Positions 1-8,859 of a stretch of 64,000 nucleotides of DNA are shown piece by piece. Each line of letters opens with the position of its first letter. Position 1 is the first letter of the stretch. The stretch is from Oerskovia turbata (GTDB lineage: Bacteria; Actinomycetota; Actinomycetes; Actinomycetales; Cellulomonadaceae): the NCBI RefSeq assembly GCF_000718325.1, contig NZ_JOFV01000018.1, forward strand, positions 1 to 64,000. Reading direction: 5' to 3'. Position numbers and translations under genes: made by a program. The notes under the pieces were generated by a model. It had not been told where the DNA came from, did no database searches, and worked only from the letters and a program-made list of their open reading frames with translations.

Positions 1-131
1 GCAGTGATCGAACCCGCCAGGACCAAGGGCTCAAGACCCGCACGCGCGGCATACACAGCAGCCGTGTACCCAGCGGGGCCCGAACCCACGATGATGACGT
101 TGCGCGGTGTCGTGGGGGTCTGTTCCGTCAC
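1..131 (-). CDS. trxB: Thioredoxin reductase, N-terminal part (runs off left edge)
   Basis: The 43 visible residues start with a GTG at 129-131 and read [23 protein letters not shown]. They include the GxGPAG dinucleotide-binding loop of FAD-dependent thioredoxin reductase, which passes electrons from NADPH to thioredoxin in the cytoplasm. A GAGGAG ribosome binding site lies just upstream (complement of 137-142). Its place downstream of murJ and a pseudokinase gene on the same strand matches the actinobacterial trxB locus near the origin. The remaining body, including the CxxC redox centre, is outside the window, so the identification rests on the N-terminus and context. Confidence 0.85.
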   Translation of the reverse strand, partial: MTEQTPTTPRNVIIVGSGPAGYTAAVYAARAGLEPLVLAGSIT

Positions 132-216
132 GTGTACTCCTCAGTGGTGGGTGGTGCACCGGGTGCAACGCCGGATGGCGTCGTTCTGTTCCGAGGGCAC
201 CGTCGGCCGGTCGGCC

Positions 217-241
217 TGTGGATAGGTCAGCCTGTGGATGG
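217..241 (-). promoter_or_regulatory. Two DnaA-box-like sites upstream of trxB
   Basis: On the minus strand this stretch holds CTATCCACA (217-225) and CCATCCACA (233-241), 16 bp apart in direct orientation. Each differs slightly from the TTATCCACA DnaA box. They lie in the 156-bp gap between the pseudokinase gene and trxB. Whether DnaA binds here is unknown; two imperfect sites could be chance. Confidence 0.3.
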
Positions 242-287
242 TCAGCACACGCGACGGGTCGCGCTCCGGCCGGGCGCAGTCACGGGG

Positions 288-2258
288 TCAGTAGACCGTG
301 ATCTCCTTGAGCTCGACGCGGAACTTGCCCTCGGCGTTCGTCGGGAGCTCGGTGATGAAGAGGACGAACGTGGTGCCCTCCGTCGCGGGATCGAGCTCGA
401 GCTCGACGCTCTGCGAGAAGGCCGCCGATGCGAGGACGTCGCCACCGTTCGGTTCGTCGTCCGTGATGGCGCGGACCTCGACGTGGCCACCCGTGTTGTT
501 GGTGTCGAGGACGATGCGCTGGACGGTCGCCTCGTCGGCAAGAGTGAAGGTGTAGCCCGTCCTCGACTTGTTGCCGCCGAAGGCCGCCGAGTTGTACGAG
601 TACGTGTACCAGAACGTTGCAGGGTCGCCGTCGACGGCGAAGGGCACGGCCTCGGGCTTCTCACCGACGTCGTTCGGGTCCGTGACGTCCGGGTCCAGCA
701 GGCCGCCTTCGGCGATGGCGAGCGGCTCGGTGTTCACCGGCACGTCGTCGTCGTCCGGTGTCTCGCCGGGCGTCTGGGCGCCGCTCGCCCCTGATCCCCC
801 CTGATCCGAGCCCGGGGTCACGACGGCGTCGAACGCGCCCAGCCCTGACTTCACTCCCCAGATCACCGCGACGACGACCAGGAGGAGCACGATCGGCATG
901 ATGATCCAGGTGGTCTTGACACTGGTCTTCTTCGCGCTCGTGGTCGCGAAGGGCCCTGTCCGTGGCTCTGCGGCAGCGGTCTCGGCCGGTGCGTGCCCAG
1001 CCGGTGCCTGCGAAGCCGGCGCGTGCGTGGCCACCCCGACCGGGGCTGACGGTACGGGAGGGGGCGGTGGCGCGGTGGGGTAGGTACCCGTCGCGGGTGC
1101 CGTCGGAGCGGCCTGGTAGGTGGCGGGCACGTCGGCGTAGGTGGGCGCGGGGTAGCTGGCCCCGTCGGGGAGGGACGAGGACCCTGCGAGAGGCACGCGG
1201 TGGATACGCCCGGTCGCGGGCCGGTGGAAGGGGACCGCGGGCGGCGGAGTCCCCGGAGGAGTCGAGAGGGGGACGTCGAAAGCGCTCCGGATCGACTGTC
1301 TGCTCACGCGGTTCGCGGGGGGCGGGGCAGCGGGCTGGACGAACGCCGGCAGTGCCGCGACCACGGACAGCGCGCCCCACGGCTCGAGTGCGCTCACGAG
1401 GTCGGCCGGGGACGAGGGGGGAGCGCCGAGGCTGTCGAACTCCTGCGTGTCGTCGCTGGTCGTCGCGCGATCTGCACCCACCCGAGCACGTGCGGTCTCT
1501 GCGTCGGCGAAGACCTTGGTGCACAGCTCCGACAGGTCGGCGGGAGCCCCGGGGACGAGGGCCGACAGCGGGAGCACCCCCGCTGCGTCGCGCTGCGCGG
1601 GCAGGGGGTGGACGGAGTCGGGACTGATCCACGGGACGTCGAGGCTGGTCCCCGCCCAACGCGCCGTCATCGCGTAGTAGAGAAGCGCCACCAGCCCCAG
1701 GGTGTCGGTGCGCGACGTCTCGTCGGCGTCGTGCTGGTCCTGGCCGCTGATGCCCGCGTCGAGCCCGAGACCCGTCACGACGACCCGGTCCCCGTCGACC
1801 CGCAGGGCCTCGGGACGCAGCGCCAGGTGGTGGACGCCGCGTCGTCGGGCGACCTCGAGCGCGGACGCGGCCTCGCCGACGATCGCACGCGCCTGCTGGG
1901 CGTCGACGATCCCGCCCGCCACGACCTCGGACAGCGTGATCCCGGTGAACGGTTCCGTGATGACGTAGGCGAGGCCGTCGTCCGTCCCGACGTCGAGGAC
2001 CCGGGTCAGTCGGGGGTCGGTGACGAGCGCGGCGCGTCGCGCCGAGTCGATCGCCTCCGCGACGTGCTCCCCGGCGAGCAAGGAGACCCGCACGGGACGG
2101 TTCAGGATCGAGTCGTGCGCGGACCAGGCGGTGACGTCGACCAGGTCGCTCGCCAGCCGTTCGGCCAGCAGGTAGCGCCCCACCAGTGTCGTGCCGGGTC
2201 CTGCTGCGGTCACCTGCCCACCTCGAACTTCCTTGCCGCTGACATCTTCCCCCCACAT
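288..2258 (-). CDS. Membrane-anchored pseudokinase with C-terminal discoidin-like domain
   Basis: A 656-residue protein. Residues about 25-250 have a protein-kinase fold pattern but lack key residues: the HRD region reads HHLALRPEAL and the DFG region GLGLD, so it should not phosphorylate. A Pro/Ala-rich linker (about 300-440) leads to one membrane helix near 451-470. The exported C-terminus resembles an F5/8-type (discoidin-like) beta domain. In mycobacteria the homologous pseudokinase is fused to the lipid II flippase MviN/MurJ and is bound by FhaA when phosphorylated; here it is a separate gene 14 bp after murJ, so a role in controlling peptidoglycan precursor flipping is inferred. The start is uncertain: a GTG 15 codons in, beginning VTAAGPG, follows a GAGGTGGG sequence and could be used instead. 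Confidence 0.75.
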   Translation of the reverse strand: MWGEDVSGKEVRGGQVTAAGPGTTLVGRYLLAERLASDLVDVTAWSAHDSILNRPVRVSLLAGEHVAEAIDSARRAALVTDPRLTRVLDVGTDDGLAYVITEPFTGITLSEVVAGGIVDAQQARAIVGEAASALEVARRRGVHHLALRPEALRVDGDRVVVTGLGLDAGISGQDQHDADETSRTDTLGLVALLYYAMTARWAGTSLDVPWISPDSVHPLPAQRDAAGVLPLSALVPGAPADLSELCTKVFADAETARARVGADRATTSDDTQEFDSLGAPPSSPADLVSALEPWGALSVVAALPAFVQPAAPPPANRVSRQSIRSAFDVPLSTPPGTPPPAVPFHRPATGRIHRVPLAGSSSLPDGASYPAPTYADVPATYQAAPTAPATGTYPTAPPPPPVPSAPVGVATHAPASQAPAGHAPAETAAAEPRTGPFATTSAKKTSVKTTWIIMPIVLLLVVVAVIWGVKSGLGAFDAVVTPGSDQGGSGASGAQTPGETPDDDDVPVNTEPLAIAEGGLLDPDVTDPNDVGEKPEAVPFAVDGDPATFWYTYSYNSAAFGGNKSRTGYTFTLADEATVQRIVLDTNNTGGHVEVRAITDDEPNGGDVLASAAFSQSVELELDPATEGTTFVLFITELPTNAEGKFRVELKEITVY

Positions 2259-2272
2259 GGTACGGGCGTCCT

Positions 2273-4114
2273 CTATCTCGTGGCCGGGCGTCGCCGCCCG
2301 AGCTTGTGGAGCAACGGGTCGGCGAGCTGGTCGAGCTCACGGACCCTCATGACCTTGAGCCCGCCGATGTACACGACGGTCATGATGATCCCGACGACCG
2401 TGGTGACCACGGCGGCACGCAGCCACGAGAGTCCGTACAGGTCGCCGAAGAGCTGGAGGACCCCCCAGCCGGCCGCGGCGCTGATCCCCGCGGCGAGCAC
2501 GGTCTTGACGTGCATCCGCACGATGCGGAACGCGTCGAGCCCGTGCAGCTTGCGCCGAAGGCCGGCGGTCCGCAGGAGGACCGCGACGACGTTCGACAGC
2601 GACATCGCCGCGCCGACCCCGACGACCCACCACACGGGGTCGAGAGTGCGCGTCGCGAGCCAGGCGATCCCCACGAGGGCGAGCGTCGCCGGGACCTGGA
2701 TCCAGAAGACCGTCTTCCCGTCCTCGTACGCGTAGTAGACCCACTTCATGAGAACCATGCCGCCGAGGGGGACCAGGCCGAACGCCATGGCGACGAGGAT
2801 CTGGCTGACCGCCACCGCGCTCGCCGGCGTCACGTTGATGAGCAGGAGCTTGGTGATCGGCAGCGCCAGGATCGCGAACACGGCCGTGGCGAACACCGTG
2901 AAGACGCCCACGGTCCGTACACCGCGCGACAGGTCGTGCCGGACCCGCGCGAAGTCCCCGGCGCCGGCCGCGGCACTCATGCCGGTGAACAGGGCCGTGG
3001 CGATCGACACCGTGACGAGCGAGTGCGGGAGCAGGTAGATCATGAGCGCCTGCGTGTACGCGGCGTTGCCGGCGACGGCAAAGGCCTCGGGGGCGCCCGT
3101 GACGACGCCGGTCACGACACCGTTCGCGACGGGGTCGCCGGCGTAGGTGCCGAAGGCCTGCTGGAGTGCGGCGGCGGGCGCGCTCGAGGCGAACTGCGTC
3201 GTGAACAGGACGCCGACCTGCTCCAGGATGACCGCGCCGAACGTCCAGATCGCGACCTGTCCTGCCGAGCGCAGCCCGATCCCGCGCATCCCGAGGCGGA
3301 AGTGCCATCGGAACCCGGCGCGCCACAGGGGCAGGATCAGGACGAGCGCCTGGGCGGCGACACCGAGCGTCGCGGTCCCGGCCAGGACGGCGATCTTGGC
3401 GCCGTCCCACGTCCCGAGGTCGTCGGCAGCGCCCGTCGCGTAGGGCCCGTAGATCGCGATGAACGCACCGAACCCGACGATCGAGACGATGTTGTTGACG
3501 ACCGGGGCCCACATGAACGGGCCGAACTGCCCGCGGGCGTTGAGGACCTGGCCGAGCAGCGTGTACAGACCGTAGAAGAAGAGCTGCGGAGTGCACCAGA
3601 ACGCGAACGCGACGGCGAGAGAGAACTGCGCGGACCCCCACCCGTCGGTGTAGAGGGTGACGATCACCGCGGCGCCCGCCGTGAGGATCAGGCTCAGCCC
3701 GAGGAGCAGGACCCCCGAGAGGGTCAGCAGCTTGTCGAGGCGCTCCTGGGGGTTCTTGGAGCGGTACGCCCGGACGATCTGCGGGACGAGGACAGCGTTG
3801 AGGACGCCCCCTGCGAGGATCGCGAACAGGACGTTCGGGATCTTGTTGGCGACGTCGAACGCGTCCGCGGCCAGCCCGGTGGTCCCGATCGCGGTGACGA
3901 GCAGGACGTTGCGGACGAGCCCCAGGATGCGGGAGACCGCGGTGCCCGACGCCATGAGCGCCGAGCTCCGGCCGAGGCTGCTCTTCGCGGGGGCGGCGGC
4001 GGGCACGGACGCGTCCGGAGCGTCGGAGGTCTCATGGGCCGCGTCGGCGGGCGGCGGGGCGTCCGAGCGGGAACGGCGGGTCCGTGGGACGCCGGCAGGT
4101 CGGGCGTGCTTCAC
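2273..4114 (-). CDS. murJ: Lipid II flippase MurJ
   Basis: A 613-residue polytopic membrane protein of the MVF/MviN family that moves lipid II across the cytoplasmic membrane for peptidoglycan synthesis. After a disordered, charged N-terminus of about 50 residues, the family signature MASGTAVSRILGLVRNVLL appears, followed by about 14 hydrophobic segments and a short basic tail. The GTG start overlaps the upstream DUF6049 stop by 4 bp (GTGA), which argues for translational coupling. Unlike mycobacterial MviN, the protein ends after the transporter domain; the pseudokinase part is the next gene. Confidence 0.92.
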   Translation of the reverse strand: MKHARPAGVPRTRRSRSDAPPPADAAHETSDAPDASVPAAAPAKSSLGRSSALMASGTAVSRILGLVRNVLLVTAIGTTGLAADAFDVANKIPNVLFAILAGGVLNAVLVPQIVRAYRSKNPQERLDKLLTLSGVLLLGLSLILTAGAAVIVTLYTDGWGSAQFSLAVAFAFWCTPQLFFYGLYTLLGQVLNARGQFGPFMWAPVVNNIVSIVGFGAFIAIYGPYATGAADDLGTWDGAKIAVLAGTATLGVAAQALVLILPLWRAGFRWHFRLGMRGIGLRSAGQVAIWTFGAVILEQVGVLFTTQFASSAPAAALQQAFGTYAGDPVANGVVTGVVTGAPEAFAVAGNAAYTQALMIYLLPHSLVTVSIATALFTGMSAAAGAGDFARVRHDLSRGVRTVGVFTVFATAVFAILALPITKLLLINVTPASAVAVSQILVAMAFGLVPLGGMVLMKWVYYAYEDGKTVFWIQVPATLALVGIAWLATRTLDPVWWVVGVGAAMSLSNVVAVLLRTAGLRRKLHGLDAFRIVRMHVKTVLAAGISAAAGWGVLQLFGDLYGLSWLRAAVVTTVVGIIMTVVYIGGLKVMRVRELDQLADPLLHKLGRRRPATR

Positions 4115-6465
4115 CCGTCGTGACCTGTCGAGCGGCCCGACGGCGCCGCGCCGCCCTGAGCTCCCGGGACACCTGTCGCGGGGGTCAGCTCGGCGACGCG
4201 GCGCGGTGACCGGCCCCGGCGGATGGTGCGCCAGATGCCGCCGATCATGAGGAGCGCGACGAGTCCGGCGAAGATCGCGGTCCCGGTGTTCTCCCACTCG
4301 GCGCGGACCTGCACCACGAACTCCGACGGCGGTGAGACGACCGTGCCGACGGGCACGCTGAGGAGCTCGACCGAGACGCTCACGTCGCCGCTGCCGATGG
4401 CCCGGACGGGAACCTTGAAGTCGACCTCGGCCCCGGCGGGAACCGGGCCGGCAGGGAACGAGACGACCTTGAGGAGGGCGTTGTCGGGCCGCAGGGCGAC
4501 CTGGACGGTGACGGGCTGGTCGAGCGTGTTGCGCACCCTGACAGGGAGGTTGCCCGACGTGTTGATCAGCATGACGTCGAGCCCGCGGGGGACGACGGAC
4601 ACCGTCGACCGGATCAGTGCCGCACCCTCGACCGCGGCCTCGACGGCCTCGGTCCGCTCGTCGGGAAGGGACCGGTAGGCGATCGCGGTGGGGACCACCA
4701 GGGCGGGTTCCGCGCCCTGGACGACCGGCGCGGGATCGGTCGCGATCGTCGCGAAGTCGGCGACCTCGGTGCGTGCGCGCTGGAGCTTGTTCATCTCGGC
4801 GGCCGGCAAGGTTCCGTCGGTGACCTCGGCCTCGGCCAGCGGGCTCCTCGCGACGTCCGGCACCGGCGACGCCAGGAGCTCGTCGACGGGTGAGACGTCC
4901 ACCCAGGCCGCCCCGTGCAGGGCTCCGAGGACCGTCGAGAGCGCGGCGTCGTCCGGGTCCCACGAGCGGGGGAGCGCGACGACGAGATGGCGCGACTCGG
5001 TCGGCCGCTCGGAGGCCACGACCGCGAGGTCTGCGAGGAGCCGCTGCGTCCCGTCGGCGGTGGACCGGACCTCGGCGTCGCGCTCGACGCTCGTCGCGTC
5101 GGCGAAGACCTCGGTGAGCGGCTGATCGGCGACCAGGGCCGTCGCAGGGCCCGCGTCGGTCGCGACGGTGGCGAGGCCGGTCGGGGTGTAGTTCACCGAG
5201 CTCTCCGGGGCGAGTCCGTCGCCCTGGACCACCACCAGCGGTGAACCCGACCGGACGCTCGTCCCGACCGTTCGCAGGTCGAGGACCCCGTCGGCCGGGT
5301 ACGTGAGATCGGTCCGCCAGGCCGGGTCGACCGTGGTGCCGTCCGGGAGAGGGGTCGTCGTGGCGGGAAGGGCTGCACCCACCTGCGCGTAGGCGGCGGG
5401 GTCTGGGTCGTAGGGGCGCAGACCGAAGACCGTTCGTCCGGCGGTCCCGTCGCGCAGCAGCATCGCCCACGCGTGGGAGGCGGGCTCTGCGGACCTCTCG
5501 GCAGCTGCGAGGACCGCGGGGTCTATCGCCCAGGCGATGTCCGGGACGTCCGCCGTCGCGGACACGAGTCGACCCAGGCGCCGGTCGGTGCCCAGCTCGT
5601 CGTCCACGGCGCCGACCTCGACGGCCCCGCTGCCCGGGGTCGCGTCGCCCGAGGAGTCGTCGCCCGAGGGGGCCGAGAGCCCCAGGGCGGGGCCGGTCAC
5701 GGGCGCGATCAGGCTGATCCTGACCGGGAGGGGGGCCGGCGACTCTCCCCACAGGAAGAACGTGCGCAGGACGTCGAGGCGTTCGCGGCCGTCCTCGACG
5801 GTGACGGAGAGGGGACGGGGGCCCCAGACCGAGCCGGGTTCGAGGTTGAGGTCGTCGGCCGTGACGGAGAAGGTGACGGTGGTGTCCTCGCCGGGGGCGA
5901 GAGGATCCAGGTTCTCCACCGCCATGCGTCCCGCGACCTGCTGCGACGTGGGGCCCTCGGCCCACGCGTCGAGGGCCGACCGGGTGCTGACGACCCGCCA
6001 GTTGACGCCGAGCGTGGCCCGGGGGGTCTCGAGCGTGTCCTGGGTGCCGTTGTGGATGCGCGCCACGACCGTGAGCGTGTCGCCGGGTACGACCGTGGTC
6101 GGCGACATCGAGACGAGCGTCGTCGAGACCGCGCCCGCCTCGTCGGACGAAGCCGTCGGGTCCGTGTCCGCGGTGAGGCGGTCCGTCCCCAGGGCTGCGG
6201 TCCGCCCGTCACCCGTCGCCCACGGTGCGGTGGGCGTCATGGCAGCTGGCGTCGTGGCAGTGGCGGCCGAGGGCAGGACGGCGAGGCCGAGGACGAGCAG
6301 GGAGGTGAGGAGAGCACGCGTACGCGACCGAGCGGCTCGTCGGGGGCCGGTGGTCGACGACCGGAGGGTGCCGTGGCCCGGGGTGCCCTGGGCCACGAGC
6401 GGGGCGTGCGCTGCTGGGCGGCGCGTCGAGGCGCGGCGTGCGCCACCGGGGAAGTGAAAGCTCAT
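4111..6465 (-). CDS. DUF6049 family secreted, membrane-anchored protein
   Basis: A 784-residue protein with a long basic N-terminus, a hydrophobic signal-like helix (LLTSLLVLGLAVLP), a large extracytoplasmic region rich in beta-type sequence, and one C-terminal membrane helix (FAGLVALLMIGGIW) followed by basic residues. Its position between a NUDIX gene and murJ corresponds to Rv3909 in M. tuberculosis. Function is not established; the conserved linkage suggests a cell-envelope role. It overlaps the NUDIX stop (ATGA) and the murJ start (GTGA), so the three genes are probably translated together. Confidence 0.82.
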   Translation of the reverse strand: MSFHFPGGARRASTRRPAAHAPLVAQGTPGHGTLRSSTTGPRRAARSRTRALLTSLLVLGLAVLPSAATATTPAAMTPTAPWATGDGRTAALGTDRLTADTDPTASSDEAGAVSTTLVSMSPTTVVPGDTLTVVARIHNGTQDTLETPRATLGVNWRVVSTRSALDAWAEGPTSQQVAGRMAVENLDPLAPGEDTTVTFSVTADDLNLEPGSVWGPRPLSVTVEDGRERLDVLRTFFLWGESPAPLPVRISLIAPVTGPALGLSAPSGDDSSGDATPGSGAVEVGAVDDELGTDRRLGRLVSATADVPDIAWAIDPAVLAAAERSAEPASHAWAMLLRDGTAGRTVFGLRPYDPDPAAYAQVGAALPATTTPLPDGTTVDPAWRTDLTYPADGVLDLRTVGTSVRSGSPLVVVQGDGLAPESSVNYTPTGLATVATDAGPATALVADQPLTEVFADATSVERDAEVRSTADGTQRLLADLAVVASERPTESRHLVVALPRSWDPDDAALSTVLGALHGAAWVDVSPVDELLASPVPDVARSPLAEAEVTDGTLPAAEMNKLQRARTEVADFATIATDPAPVVQGAEPALVVPTAIAYRSLPDERTEAVEAAVEGAALIRSTVSVVPRGLDVMLINTSGNLPVRVRNTLDQPVTVQVALRPDNALLKVVSFPAGPVPAGAEVDFKVPVRAIGSGDVSVSVELLSVPVGTVVSPPSEFVVQVRAEWENTGTAIFAGLVALLMIGGIWRTIRRGRSPRRVAELTPATGVPGAQGGAAPSGRSTGHDG

Positions 6466-7121
6466 GGGTGGTCGGTCGGGTTCCGTGGGTCGTCGGGTGC
6501 CGGCCGGCTGGTACGGACGACGGTGCGAGTCACGGTACCCCGGAAGTGGGCGTTCGTGCGTCGCCCCCGGAGGACGTCGTGGGCGACCGCCGCGAGTCGT
6601 CGCTCGTTGGGGTAGGACAGACGATCGGGCAGCTCGTCGAACGGGATCCAGGCGACGTCCTCGGCCTCGCCGTCGGGGTCGCCCTCGACGGTGAGTCGCC
6701 CGCCGGTCGCCCGGAGCAGGAAGTGGTGGACCACCTTGTGCACCCGGCGGTCCTCACCCGTGAACCAGTAGTCGATGATCCCGAGCGGCTTCTGGACGGA
6801 TCCGGTGATCCCCGTCTCCTCGGCGATCTCCCGGACGGCGGCCTCCTCCGGTGTCTCCTCGCCTTCGAGGTGGCCCTTCGGCAGGCACCACTCGAGTCGG
6901 CCGCCGCGGTTGCGGCGGGCGATGACCGCGGCGCGGAACAGGCCCTCGAACGTGTCGACGACGAGCCCACCTGCGGAGATCTCCTCGACGACGGGGAGTG
7001 GTGGGGGCGGTCCCGGCGAGGGCGGGGGGTCCCGGTGGGTCTCCGGGTCTCTCCGCAGCGCGTGACCACCGGGCGGTGCAGGTACACCGCGATGGTCCGG
7101 AGAGTGCGCTGGGGTGGACAT
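6462..7121 (-). CDS. NUDIX hydrolase (MutT4-like)
   Basis: A 219-residue protein. A Pro-rich N-terminus of about 40 residues precedes a NUDIX fold with a complete Nudix box at about residues 83-105 (G-x5-E-x7-REIAEETGI), whose glutamates bind the divalent metal used to hydrolyse nucleoside diphosphate derivatives. Position upstream of DUF6049 and murJ corresponds to Rv3908 (mutT4). The substrate cannot be read from sequence. It starts the leftward operon. A TAATGT hexamer 6 nt before the ATG suggests a leaderless transcript. Confidence 0.88.
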   Translation of the reverse strand: MSTPAHSPDHRGVPAPPGGHALRRDPETHRDPPPSPGPPPPLPVVEEISAGGLVVDTFEGLFRAAVIARRNRGGRLEWCLPKGHLEGEETPEEAAVREIAEETGITGSVQKPLGIIDYWFTGEDRRVHKVVHHFLLRATGGRLTVEGDPDGEAEDVAWIPFDELPDRLSYPNERRLAAVAHDVLRGRRTNAHFRGTVTRTVVRTSRPAPDDPRNPTDHP

Positions 7122-7127
7122 GACCCA

Positions 7128-7133
7128 ACATTA
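7128..7133 (-). promoter_or_regulatory. Putative -10 element of the NUDIX-DUF6049-murJ operon
   Basis: TAATGT on the minus strand ends 6 nt before the NUDIX ATG at 7121 and no Shine-Dalgarno sequence is visible. This spacing fits a leaderless actinobacterial promoter. It lies in the short divergent gap facing the CCA transferase gene. Confidence 0.5.
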
Positions 7134-7175
7134 CCGAGTGTGGAGTCCGCGCCTGATCTGGCACGCTTGGATGTC

Positions 7176-8723
7176 GTGCCGACTCCTTCCCAGAACTCTC
7201 CCGTCCCCGACCCCGTCGCGCTGCCCGCCGAGGGGTCTCGCGGGGTGCCGACGACGCCCGAACAGCTCGAGCTCCTCCGGCGTGCGCTGGCGGTCCTGAC
7301 CGAGATGGCGCCCGCCGCGATCGAGCTGGGCGAGCTGTTCCGTGCGGCAGGCCACGAGCTGGCCCTCGTCGGCGGCCCGGTCCGGGACGCGTTCCTGGGG
7401 CGGGCGAGCAACGACCTCGACTTCGCCACGTCGGCCGACCCGGACCAGACCCAGGCGCTGCTCGCGGCGTGGGGTGACGCGCACTGGGACATCGGCAAGG
7501 AGTTCGGCACGATCGGGGCCAAGCGCTTCGCGCCGAAGGGGAGCCCGCGGGGCACGGGGGAGCTCGTCGTCGAGGTCACGACGTACCGCACGGACGAGTA
7601 CGACCCGGCGTCGCGCAAGCCGCTCGTCGCGTTCGGCGACACCCTGGTCGGTGACCTGTCGCGGCGTGACTTCACGGTCAACGCCATGGCGGTCCGGGTC
7701 CCGGAGATGCTGTTCGTCGACCCGCACGACGGGCTCGGCGACCTCGCGATCGGTGTCCTGCGTACCCCGATCGCCCCGGAACGCTCGTTCGACGACGACC
7801 CGCTGCGCATGATGCGGGCGGCGCGGTTCGCGGCCCAGCTCGGGTTCGAGGTCGAGCCCGCGACGCGTGCGGCGATCGTCGACATGGCGTCGCGCATCGA
7901 GATCGTCTCGGCCGAGCGGGTCCGGGACGAGCTGACCAAGCTGCTCCTGTCCGCGGACCCGCGCAAGGGGCTCGAGGTCCTCGTCGAGACGGGCCTGGCG
8001 GACCACGTCCTGCCCGAGCTCCCGGCGCTGCGCCTCGAGATCGACGAGCACCACCGGCACAAGGACGTCTACCAGCACTCGCTGACCGTGCTGGAGCAGG
8101 CGATCGCCCAGGAGACCGGGCCCGACGGCGTGGTGCCCGGCCCGGACCTCGTCCTGCGTCTCGCGTCGCTCCTGCACGACATCGGCAAGCCGGCCACGCG
8201 CCGGTTCGAGTCGGGCGGCGGCGTGAGCTTCCACCACCACGAGGTCGTGGGCGCCAAGCTCGCGGCGAAGCGCCTCAAGGAGCTGCGCTACGACAAGGAC
8301 ACCGTGAAGCAGGTGGCCCGGCTCGTCGAGCTGCACCTGCGCTTCCACGGGTACGGCGAGGGGGAGTGGACCGACTCCGCGGTGCGCCGCTACGTGACCG
8401 ATGCGGGGCCGCTCCTGGAGCGCCTCCACCGCCTCACGCGCGCGGACTCGACCACGCGCAACAAGCGCAAGGCGCAGCGCCTGTCCGACGCATACACCGA
8501 CCTCGAGCAGCGCATCGAACGGCTCCGTGGGGAGGAGGAGCTGGCGTCGATCCGCCCCGACCTCGACGGGCAGCAGATCATGGACGTCCTGGGCATCTCG
8601 CCGGGCCCCGAGGTGGGACAGGCCTACAAGTTCCTGCTGGAGCTGCGCCTGGACCGTGGACCGCTCGGCGAGGACGTCGCCCGTGCAGAGCTGCTGGACT
8701 GGTGGGCGTCGCGCGAGGGGTGA
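7176..8723 (+). CDS. cca: CCA tRNA nucleotidyltransferase
   Basis: A 515-residue protein. The class II nucleotidyltransferase motif LVGGPVR sits near residue 66, with the catalytic D-L-D near 80-82, followed by the RRDFT(V)NAMA motif, a poly(A)-polymerase-type RNA-binding domain, and a C-terminal HD domain (LLHDIGKP, with the FHHHE motif). It adds or repairs the 3' CCA end of tRNAs. It is close to full length and closely resembles actinobacterial PcnA (Rv3907c), which is divergent from mutT4 in the same arrangement. GTG at 7176 is the chosen start; another in-frame GTG at 7140 is possible and neither has a clear ribosome binding site. Confidence 0.9.
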   Translation: MPTPSQNSPVPDPVALPAEGSRGVPTTPEQLELLRRALAVLTEMAPAAIELGELFRAAGHELALVGGPVRDAFLGRASNDLDFATSADPDQTQALLAAWGDAHWDIGKEFGTIGAKRFAPKGSPRGTGELVVEVTTYRTDEYDPASRKPLVAFGDTLVGDLSRRDFTVNAMAVRVPEMLFVDPHDGLGDLAIGVLRTPIAPERSFDDDPLRMMRAARFAAQLGFEVEPATRAAIVDMASRIEIVSAERVRDELTKLLLSADPRKGLEVLVETGLADHVLPELPALRLEIDEHHRHKDVYQHSLTVLEQAIAQETGPDGVVPGPDLVLRLASLLHDIGKPATRRFESGGGVSFHHHEVVGAKLAAKRLKELRYDKDTVKQVARLVELHLRFHGYGEGEWTDSAVRRYVTDAGPLLERLHRLTRADSTTRNKRKAQRLSDAYTDLEQRIERLRGEEELASIRPDLDGQQIMDVLGISPGPEVGQAYKFLLELRLDRGPLGEDVARAELLDWWASREG

Positions 8724-8798
8724 CGCCGGACGCCCGGACGCCGGACGCCCGGACGCCGGACGCCCGGACGCCGGACACCCGGACGCCGGACACCCGAA
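8724..8798. repeat. Five tandem copies of a 15-bp unit after the CCA transferase
   Basis: Five consecutive 15-bp units of the form CGCCGGACGCCCGGA begin at the base after the stop codon. The last two carry an A in place of the G in GACGCCC, and the final unit runs into the terminator stem. It is non-coding simple-sequence repeat, probably expanded by slippage. Confidence 0.85.
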
Positions 8799-8828
8799 GG
8801 GCGGGCACCGATGGGTGCCCGCCCTTCG
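8795..8828. terminator. Perfect hairpin terminator between convergent genes
   Basis: CGAAGGGCGGGCACC (8795-8809) and its exact complement (8814-8828) flank a GATG loop. It sits between the ends of the CCA transferase and the leftward MFS gene and can serve both strands. There is no T tract, as is common in high-GC actinobacteria. Confidence 0.8.
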
Positions 8829-8859
8829 GGCACGGTCCCCTGCGGGACCGGTCGAACCG

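Noticed and set aside
7171..7173. ATG as start of the CCA transferase
   Set aside because: It is not in frame with the protein; the in-frame codon is the GTG at 7176.
8724..8798. CRISPR array
   Set aside because: The 15-bp units are contiguous with no spacers and no cas genes occur in the window.
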